DNA of 46,490 bases from a virus. Of the stretch, positions 40,865 through 46,490 are shown one piece after another; positions within the stretch are counted from its first letter, which is position 1, and every line of letters starts with the position of its first letter. The stretch covers positions 1-46,490 of IMG/VR virus record IMGVR_UViG_3300036466_000208; one strand, given 5' to 3'. The position numbers were made by a program, and so were the translations under genes. The notes beneath the pieces were generated by a model. That model was not told where the DNA came from. It made no database searches and saw nothing but the letters and a program-made list of their open reading frames with translations.

Positions 40865-41680
40865 TTACGCTGGCGTTACTGCTCCTGTAGCATCATCACC
40901 TTGTAGCACTACCCACTTGTCAGCAGGAGCAAAACCAGTAGACATCATCAGGCTTAGGCTGAGGTCAGCAGCCTGCACCACTACCATTGCTCTTGGCTGC
41001 TTGCCGTTGAAGTTAACCCCATCACCTGCGTTAACAGGATGAGCTGCTTTCTGCAAGTCAGCAATCTTGATGGTAGGGAATGGGATAGCAGCCACAGTCC
41101 CATTAACCAGCTTAGGCTTCTTGTCGAATGGCCCAGCTACAGCAGTCTCAGCAGACGGAGTGATAGCAGCACCATAAGACGGATACCATTTATCGGTTGG
41201 CATGTAGCCGCCAGCGATACACAGGGCATACTTCTCCCCATCTTTCATAATGACAGCAGCGCCAATCTTCTTGCCTGAAATGTCATTATGGTTGATGAAG
41301 TGATTGCCGTTAGCCAAGTCGTCCTTGAGCACTACAGGGAAATCCAGAGACCCAATGATAGGCTCTTGAATCTTTGGTTTGGCATCCCCGAAGGATGAAC
41401 CAGCAGACAGGCTGTAGTCAGACGGTGTAATGTCTTCCGCATCCTTGGTTACGTTTGCCCACTTGGATACTGGCTCATCACCAAGAGCCATAACGATAGA
41501 GTGACCAGCACTCTCCAGCTGCAAGACACAAGACCCAAGAGTCTTAGCTGTGTGTCCTGTGTAGTTCACATTAGAGTTGCCTGAACCAAGCTTAGCAGTG
41601 GTAGCGATAGGCATCAGCACTGCATGAGCGAAAGGATAGCCAATCTTTGGCTTACCGTCTGTTACGTTGTTAATTGCCAT
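40865..41680 (-). CDS. Triple-repeat protein, possible head fibre/decoration protein
   Basis: 271 residues built from three diverged copies of about 85 residues. Each holds a KPK start, an A-V-x-M/V strand and a DKW or SKW end: VMALGDEPVSKWANV, CIAGGYMPTDKWYPSYG and MMSTGFAPADKWVVLQG. The pattern GAAVIMKDGEKYALCIAGG recalls head-fibre or capsid-decoration domains of some podoviruses. No membrane or signal sequence. The gene follows the large terminase and a 139-residue gene. A virion surface role is plausible but not proven. Confidence 0.65.
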   Translation of the reverse strand: MAINNVTDGKPKIGYPFAHAVLMPIATTAKLGSGNSNVNYTGHTAKTLGSCVLQLESAGHSIVMALGDEPVSKWANVTKDAEDITPSDYSLSAGSSFGDAKPKIQEPIIGSLDFPVVLKDDLANGNHFINHNDISGKKIGAAVIMKDGEKYALCIAGGYMPTDKWYPSYGAAITPSAETAVAGPFDKKPKLVNGTVAAIPFPTIKIADLQKAAHPVNAGDGVNFNGKQPRAMVVVQAADLSLSLMMSTGFAPADKWVVLQGDDATGAVTPA

Positions 41681-41691
41681 CAGATACCTCC

Positions 41692-42111
41692 TTAGGCTTC
41701 GTGTGGGTACAACAAGGCCAACAACTCAGCCTTGGTATACTTTGTGTCAGCTTCCTTGCTTGTGAGGGGCAACTGACCTATGCTTGCGAACTGAGCCTCA
41801 AGACCTGCAATCTTATCGTCTTGGGAAATCAGCTCATCCTCTTGAGCAGTAATCTTGGCTTGCAGTGCCTCTATCTCTGCTGCTGCAACGGGAGACTCAT
41901 CGGCAGCAGACAGGCCAAGCTCTGTACGAATGGCGTTAGACAGAGCCAGCATAGAGTTGAAGTAGTCTGAGCGAGAGCCAGATGCACCGCCGCTGGCAGC
42001 ATCCACTTCTAAGGCTCTTACACACTTGTAGCGAATATCATTAAGATAGCTCGCCTTGTTGTAGTCGAGAATAATCTTATTCTCAAATGCGGTTAAAGGT
42101 CGCATTGTCAT
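41692..42111 (-). CDS. Hypothetical 139-residue coiled-coil protein
   Basis: Starts MTMRPLTAFENKIILDYNKA after GGAGAAACC. The middle (residues 75-110) is a Glu/Gln/Leu/Ile coiled coil (EIEALQAKITAQEDELISQD), with helical ends. It precedes the triple-repeat protein by 11 bases and is probably co-expressed with it, so it may be its anchor or chaperone, which is inference. Confidence 0.72.
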   Translation of the reverse strand: MTMRPLTAFENKIILDYNKASYLNDIRYKCVRALEVDAASGGASGSRSDYFNSMLALSNAIRTELGLSAADESPVAAAEIEALQAKITAQEDELISQDDKIAGLEAQFASIGQLPLTSKEADTKYTKAELLALLYPHEA

Positions 42112-42142
42112 TGTGGTTTCTCCGTTATTGCAATAAAGGTTT

Positions 42143-42161
42143 CTATCCCTATAGGGCGGTC
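42143..42161 (-). promoter_or_regulatory. T7-type promoter candidate after the large terminase
   Basis: The minus strand reads ACCGCCCTATAGGGATAGA. CTATAGGGA is the T7-promoter core from -5 to +4. Its upstream edge shares two bases with the palindrome at 42159-42174. Confidence 0.6.
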
Positions 42162-42174
42162 TACTATAATAGAC
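42159..42174. promoter_or_regulatory. 16-bp near-palindrome after the large terminase
   Basis: The minus strand reads GTCTATTATAGTAGAC. It begins in the TAG stop of the large terminase and runs straight into a CGCCCTATAGGG element. Confidence 0.68.
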
Positions 42175-44123
42175 TAACGCCAGCCTTTTACCTTGAACAT
42201 AGACCCCATTAGTCCACCTCCATGTGCTTCCTCTAGGGTTACATCCTCCCGGTGTTTACTTGGGTTCATCATCTTCTGTTGCCATTCCTTAAACTCAGCT
42301 TGTTCTCTCCGGGCCATCTCAATGGATTGGTCGAATTGAACTTCAAGAGTAATCTGGTAGATGGCACCTGACAGAGCATCCAGTCTGTCATCATGCACAA
42401 GACAGCCTTTGTCTCGTGTAATCATGGACAACTGGAACAGACCAGAGTAAGTCTTCTTGACCTCATCAGCATAGCGCTCTACAGAGGACAGGTCGCGCTT
42501 GATAACGTCAGGGTGGATGATGATTCGATGAGCAGACAGAAGGGGCTCTATCGTGTCGATAATCCTCAGCTCTTTCTGCCCTGTTGCCCAGTGCTCCTCC
42601 AGCTTGGCTTGGTGGTACTTCTGGAACAAAGGAGCAATCATTGCTTGGAAAGCACCATTGCCGTAGTTCTTCTCGAACCACACTTCCTTGATGTTGTGAC
42701 GCTTGGCAGCATTAACAAGCTCCATCATCTTGGCTTCTTCATACCCACCGGGAACACCTCCCCACTCGCGGATATAAATATTAGAACCAATCAGAGAGAT
42801 AATAGCATAGGCTGTCTCGTCACCGTTCTTACCACCGCCAGCAGGGTCGATATACATGAGCGACCTTTGGAACTTCCTTGTAGTGTAGGGAACGTCCATT
42901 GGCCCATAGAGTTTGTCAGTGGCTTGGTTGGAGAATATTGGATATTGCTTTAGCTGCCTTGCATCATTGCACCAGATGGGAGAGGACACAGCCTCTGTCT
43001 CACTGAACGGCATCACTATCAAGTTGTTCATCTTGAGTGGGTAACGCTCAGCATCTGCTAGTCTGGTGTTTAGCATATACTGCAACTGGAACTTGCTTGG
43101 CCCTTGAGAAATCTCTTTCTCTATGAGCAGCTCATCAGGGAACATCGTAGGAGTACAAGGGGCACCCTGTCTACCATCAATACCATGCCCTGTCTGCAAG
43201 CTTGTGTCAGCAAGTAGTTGTTCCTTGAGCATAGGAGCGAGATACTCGCCGTAAGACTCCAGCTGGTCTTTGTTGGGGTAACGAGCAGGCCATATACGAA
43301 CAGCGAAGCCACGACTAGGCAGGTTATTGTAGATGGACTCGAAGAACTGAGGAGTACCAAGATAAACAATATCACCTGACTGGCAGATAGACTCAAACTC
43401 CTTGGTCAGCTCTACCAGCAGCTCACGCATGAGGACTGTCCTTGAGTTCTTCATAGACTCAATGTCGTCTGCAATCAGCAAGTCTGCACGAGAACCCTGA
43501 GCGTTAGAGTCAACACCAAGACACTTTACGGAAGGTGCCTTCTCTGTCCCACGAAAGACCCAATGAATGTCATATGATTCCATTGAGCATCGGTCGCCGT
43601 TGAGCTTATCCGGCAGCAGTACCTGCAAGATTGTCAGTCCCTCAAGTATTTGGATAATCCATTTGGCAATCTCCCCGGCCAGCTTACCACCTGCTGAGAA
43701 GATAAGGACACGAGTTGTAGGGTCATGGATGATACGGAACACAGCATAGATAGCACAGAGAGTAGTCTTACCCAAGCCACGGTTAGCCTGAATCATTCTT
43801 AGCCTCTGACCTATACCTGTCTTGACTATCTCATAGTTCTGCTGCAAAGAGCCTTTTGGCTTCTTTTTCTTCTTGTTCTTCTTTTTCTTCTTCTTCTTTT
43901 TCTTGCCCAGACTAACAGCCTTCATTGCAAGGCCATTATGGAAAAGGTACTTACAAATATCCGCTTGGGTTTCTGTAAGGTCTGGGCCACCTTTAATAAG
44001 CTTATTGAGAGAGTAATTGGCAAAGTCCAAGAAACCCTCCTCCGTATAGGGGAAGGTCTCTTGTATGGCTACCAATTCCTCCCACATAGCTTTTTCTACA
44101 GACGGGTGTAGAACCTTAGCCAT
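42174..44123 (-). CDS. Terminase large subunit (T7 gp19-like)
   Basis: 649 residues, against 586 for T7 gp19. It has the packaging ATPase motifs RMIQANRGLGKTTLCAIYA (Walker A-like) and GSRADLLIADDIES (Walker B). The nuclease domain starts SLMYIDPAGGGKNGDETAYA, with further acidic residues in KGCLVHDDRLDAL. A run of sixteen residues that are Lys apart from one Asn (KKKKKKKKKNKKKKKP) sits near residues 75-90, just before the ATPase; I know of no such run in T7. The enzyme packages concatemeric DNA and cuts it to length. ATG follows TGGAGG right after a palindromic element. Confidence 0.95.
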   Translation of the reverse strand: MAKVLHPSVEKAMWEELVAIQETFPYTEEGFLDFANYSLNKLIKGGPDLTETQADICKYLFHNGLAMKAVSLGKKKKKKKKKNKKKKKPKGSLQQNYEIVKTGIGQRLRMIQANRGLGKTTLCAIYAVFRIIHDPTTRVLIFSAGGKLAGEIAKWIIQILEGLTILQVLLPDKLNGDRCSMESYDIHWVFRGTEKAPSVKCLGVDSNAQGSRADLLIADDIESMKNSRTVLMRELLVELTKEFESICQSGDIVYLGTPQFFESIYNNLPSRGFAVRIWPARYPNKDQLESYGEYLAPMLKEQLLADTSLQTGHGIDGRQGAPCTPTMFPDELLIEKEISQGPSKFQLQYMLNTRLADAERYPLKMNNLIVMPFSETEAVSSPIWCNDARQLKQYPIFSNQATDKLYGPMDVPYTTRKFQRSLMYIDPAGGGKNGDETAYAIISLIGSNIYIREWGGVPGGYEEAKMMELVNAAKRHNIKEVWFEKNYGNGAFQAMIAPLFQKYHQAKLEEHWATGQKELRIIDTIEPLLSAHRIIIHPDVIKRDLSSVERYADEVKKTYSGLFQLSMITRDKGCLVHDDRLDALSGAIYQITLEVQFDQSIEMARREQAEFKEWQQKMMNPSKHREDVTLEEAHGGGLMGSMFKVKGWR

Positions 44124-44135
44124 GTGTTACCTCCA

Positions 44136-44151
44136 GTCTACTATAATAGAC
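44136..44151. promoter_or_regulatory. 16-bp near-palindrome before the large terminase
   Basis: The minus strand reads GTCTATTATAGTAGAC, begins in the TAG stop of the small terminase gene and is followed by TGGAGG. Confidence 0.7.
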
Positions 44152-44531
44152 TATTGCTGCTTTGCGACAGGAGCGCAGATACGACCACGCTGTTTCCTGC
44201 GAATCTCCTCCAGCTCCCCAAGTGTGCCCTTAATGTCTTCTGTCTCAACATCAGTAGGCATGACCTTGTTGTATCCAGTCCACCTAGCGGCAGACTCCAG
44301 AAGCTTAATATCCAGCTCAAAGGTTGGGTCTTCCTCAAGCTCCTCATCACTGAGCTTCTTCTTCCCTCCCTTGGCCTTCCGCTTCTTATACTCCTCTAAG
44401 CTTTCTTTGGCTCGGCCGAGTTGGTGTTGCAGCTTGAGCTTGTAGCCTTGGTTGACAAGGTTGTGAACTACGCCAACATCATCAGCATGAGCTGCTGTAC
44501 CACCGTTTAATTTCTTCTTATCTTTAGCCAT
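44151..44531 (-). CDS. Terminase small subunit (T7 gp18-like)
   Basis: 126 residues starting MAKDKKKLNGGTAAHADDVG after AAGGAG, between fibre A and the large terminase as in T7. Basic helical N-terminal half with a Lys-rich run (EEYKKRKAKGGKKKLSDEE), acidic middle, and an Arg-rich end (LEEIRRKQRGR). T7 gp18 has 89 residues; the longer form here comes from the Lys-rich insert. It would recognise concatemer ends and load the large subunit. The assignment is mostly by position and character. Confidence 0.75.
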   Translation of the reverse strand: MAKDKKKLNGGTAAHADDVGVVHNLVNQGYKLKLQHQLGRAKESLEEYKKRKAKGGKKKLSDEELEEDPTFELDIKLLESAARWTGYNKVMPTDVETEDIKGTLGELEEIRRKQRGRICAPVAKQQ

Positions 44532-44542
44532 GCTGTTACTCC

Positions 44543-46490
44543 TTATCTGGCAATATACTTGATACCAATAATCTTATGTAAGACTCCGTTCTCTCTCACT
44601 ATCTGGAAATTCTTCTTATAGGTGTCTGTCATTCTCCAATAGAAGAAAGTCTCAGTAGACGCATGAAGCAGCCAACTTCTAGATGCAGCAGGAACAGCCT
44701 TAGCATACATTTCATCTAACTGCTTCTTAGTGAGTATATTAGATGAGTACTGATTCCTAGAATCATCACTAGCCAGGGTCATGATAGCGTCGAAGTTGCT
44801 CCAAGGCTGAGCAAGTGTGTAGATAGTTGTCCCAGAGTACGCTACCTCTCGGTTAAAGAGAGTGGTGTGTTCCTCATAGACCCTATGACTATGGCTTGCT
44901 GGAGTGAACGTTGTTGGCTTGCTGCTAACTTCACTCCATGATGGCCATCTGGTAGCTGTTGCCGGTTTGTTGGGTATCGCGTTCCAGTCGGACGGTCCAG
45001 CAGGTCCTGTGTCACCTTTAGGTCCCTGAGGCCCTGTAGCACCTGTAGCGCCCTTATCCCCTTTAGGTCCGGGCAAACCTTGAGGGCCTTGAGCACCTGT
45101 AGCCCCGGTTGGTCCTCTGGCACCTACAGGACCCTGCGGCCCTGTGTCGCCCTTAGGACCAGAAGGACCAGTAGCCCCATTTAATCCGGGGTCCCCTTTA
45201 TCCCCCTTAGGTCCCGTTGGCCCTGTCTGACCTGCTGGACCTTGCAAACCCTGAGGTCCTCTTGGGCCAGTCGAACCTACAGGACCGGGTACGCCTCGAA
45301 CCCCTTGAGGTCCTTGAGGCCCTATGTCCCTAACCCAAGCAGACCAGCTTCCCGTATAACAAGCCCTAGCGTACCTGACGCCAGTGCTATATACACTGTA
45401 CTCTTGAATACCATCAGGCGGTGTAGCGCCTCCGGCAGCTCTGTAGTACCTCAAAGTGCCTGCTGATTGTACTGGATAATTTCTGTCTGGAAGCGCTGCG
45501 GCGTTAGCAATCTGAAAGTAATAACCATAAACAGATAGATTATTCAGGTTAGCTGAGCCTAATGCTATAGCCGTTTGAGGAGTCTCTCCCGGCTTAGCAA
45601 CACCAGCAGGACCCTGTGGCCCGGTATCGCCTTTGTCACCTTTAGGACCCTGAGGGCCCGTAGCACCCGTAGCACCAGTGGCACCTCTGGCCCCTGTATC
45701 ACCTTTATCACCCTTAGGACCTTGTACGCCCTGAATACCTTGAATACCTCTATCCCCTTGTGGTCCTTTTGGTCCCTCTGGCCCTATGGGGCCCTGCGCC
45801 CCTGTGGCACCAGTATCACCTTTATCTCCTTTTGGTCCGGGGACCGTGGAGTCTTGGCCGGGGTCTCCTTTATCCCCTTTAGGACCTGTAGGCCCCTGAG
45901 GACCTGTAGCTCCTGTATCTCCTTTGTCTCCCTGAGGTCCGGTAGCTCCGGTCTCCCCTTTGGGACCCTGTGGTCCTTGAGGACCCTGAGGGCCCTTTGG
46001 GTCTCCTACGTTTACGAACCAACCAATCCCAGCAGAAGTGATGGTCCAGATAATCAAATCACCAGCGGCAACAACAACATCCTTGGCACCTACCGTCACA
46101 GTGCCTGCATCTTCCATGTAGTAAGACCAAGAGGCGTTGAGGGACGATGGGTCAAGCTGGTTAGCCTCAGCCACTGTTACCCTATCCTTAACCTCGATGC
46201 CCGGCCCTGCTGGCCCCTGAGGTCCTTGAGGCCCTATAGGCCCTTGAGGCCCCTGAGGTCCCTCATCCCCACGCACAAGGGAATCATCCCAGAATTTGTT
46301 ATCTGGGTTAGATGGGTCATAGACGTTAACGAACAGACGCCCTAAGGTCAGGTTGTAAAAGATGGAATCGATAGGATGGTCGTTGGGGCTAGGCTTGTTG
46401 TTGTCCTCAAAACCACCAAGCCAGAGAGAGCGTAAGAAAGCAAGATGCTCTCCTGCCTGTACCTCACTTGTGTTTGCATTAGCAGCAAAA
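44543..46490 (-). CDS. Collagen-repeat tail fibre/adhesin A, main part (cut by window edge)
   Basis: Continues, in frame, the gene that starts at 597 on the other side. Upstream of about 46276 the sequence repeats the N-terminal region; then come Gly-X-Y blocks interrupted by two globular inserts, one near 46190-46010 ([20 protein letters not shown]) and one near 45590-45330 ([20 protein letters not shown]). The second resembles the small repeated domain found in many phage fibres ([29 protein letters not shown]). The C-terminal 140 residues ([20 protein letters not shown]) should be the receptor-binding tip. SD and start are only in the other copy. Confidence 0.82.
   Translation of the reverse strand, partial: FAANANTSEVQAGEHLAFLRSLWLGGFEDNNKPSPNDHPIDSIFYNLTLGRLFVNVYDPSNPDNKFWDDSLVRGDEGPQGPQGPIGPQGPQGPAGPGIEVKDRVTVAEANQLDPSSLNASWSYYMEDAGTVTVGAKDVVVAAGDLIIWTITSAGIGWFVNVGDPKGPQGPQGPQGPKGETGATGPQGDKGDTGATGPQGPTGPKGDKGDPGQDSTVPGPKGDKGDTGATGAQGPIGPEGPKGPQGDRGIQGIQGVQGPKGDKGDTGARGATGATGATGPQGPKGDKGDTGPQGPAGVAKPGETPQTAIALGSANLNNLSVYGYYFQIANAAALPDRNYPVQSAGTLRYYRAAGGATPPDGIQEYSVYSTGVRYARACYTGSWSAWVRDIGPQGPQGVRGVPGPVGSTGPRGPQGLQGPAGQTGPTGPKGDKGDPGLNGATGPSGPKGDTGPQGPVGARGPTGATGAQGPQGLPGPKGDKGATGATGPQGPKGDTGPAGPSDWNAIPNKPATATRWPSWSEVSSKPTTFTPASHSHRVYEEHTTLFNREVAYSGTTIYTLAQPWSNFDAIMTLASDDSRNQYSSNILTKKQLDEMYAKAVPAASRSWLLHASTETFFYWRMTDTYKKNFQIVRENGVLHKIIGIKYIAR
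46211..46490. repeat. 280-bp near-identical direct repeat, right copy
   Basis: Matches positions 1-280 with nine substitutions and no gaps. See the left copy for the positions. Together they indicate a circular map of about 46,210 bp or terminally overlapping alleles. Confidence 0.9.

Noticed and set aside
45575-46345. 256-codon plus-strand frame antisense to fibre A
   Set aside because: Same repeat artefact; the Ser/Thr/Arg/Leu-rich translation has no protein-like order.
1-46490. Reading the 280-bp end match as the packaged terminal repeat of the virion DNA
   Set aside because: It lies in the middle of a fibre gene and shows allele-like silent differences. T7-type ends are expected between the endolysin and the early genes.

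Overview
The window is a nearly complete, circularly permuted genome of a T7-type podovirus (Autographiviridae-like). Every supported gene is on the minus strand, so the map reads from high to low coordinates. Diagnostic genes are a single-subunit RNA polymerase, a family A DNA polymerase, a primase-helicase, a 5'-3' exonuclease, and a head/tail set in T7 order (portal, scaffold, capsid, tail tubes A and B, three internal virion proteins, tail fibre, terminases). The host cannot be read from the sequence; good Shine-Dalgarno sites and one clear sigma70-type promoter suggest a Gram-negative bacterium. I see no integrase, repressor, tRNA or CRISPR array.

Layout in transcription order. 39.3-38.5 kb is the main non-coding gap, with short repeats and a sigma70-like promoter, and probably holds the physical genome ends. 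38.5-34.3 kb holds early genes: a gp0.7-like kinase fold, a histone-H1-like Lys/Ala-rich protein and small unknowns. 34.2-31.6 kb is the RNA polymerase, followed by a terminator. 31.5-18.0 kb is the middle region: a polyphosphate kinase 2 (PPK2) homologue in the slot where T7 carries its nucleotide kinase gene 1.7, then primase-helicase, an overlapping membrane peptide/lipoprotein pair, small cysteine-motif proteins, DNA polymerase, a candidate ssDNA-binding protein, exonuclease, endonuclease VII, a short collagen-like frameshifted gene and DNA ligase. 17.7-0.6 kb is the virion block, including a GNAT acetyltransferase before the portal and two collagen-repeat fibre genes. The second fibre gene is cut by the window ends: its start lies at 597..1 and the rest at 46210..44543. 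After it come the small and large terminases, a triple-repeat protein, a membrane coiled-coil protein, small genes and an M15-type endolysin.

Regulation looks T7-like, but with two repeated elements. Seventeen copies of a 16-bp near-palindrome, GTCTAYTATARTAGAC, sit mostly just upstream of Shine-Dalgarno sites across the whole map. About eight intergenic copies of CGCCNTAYAGRG, some extended to a T3-promoter-like sequence, lie mainly in the early/middle part. Either or both could be phage RNA polymerase promoters. Hairpin terminators lie after the capsid gene, after the RNA polymerase gene and before it, and a hairpin follows the palindrome upstream of the endolysin.

The most unusual content is the PPK2 gene, the symmetric promoter-like element, Lys-rich low-complexity tracts on most DNA-handling proteins, the collagen-like mini-gene interrupted by a -1 shift, and the two 280-bp window ends, which differ at nine sites, eight of them third codon positions.
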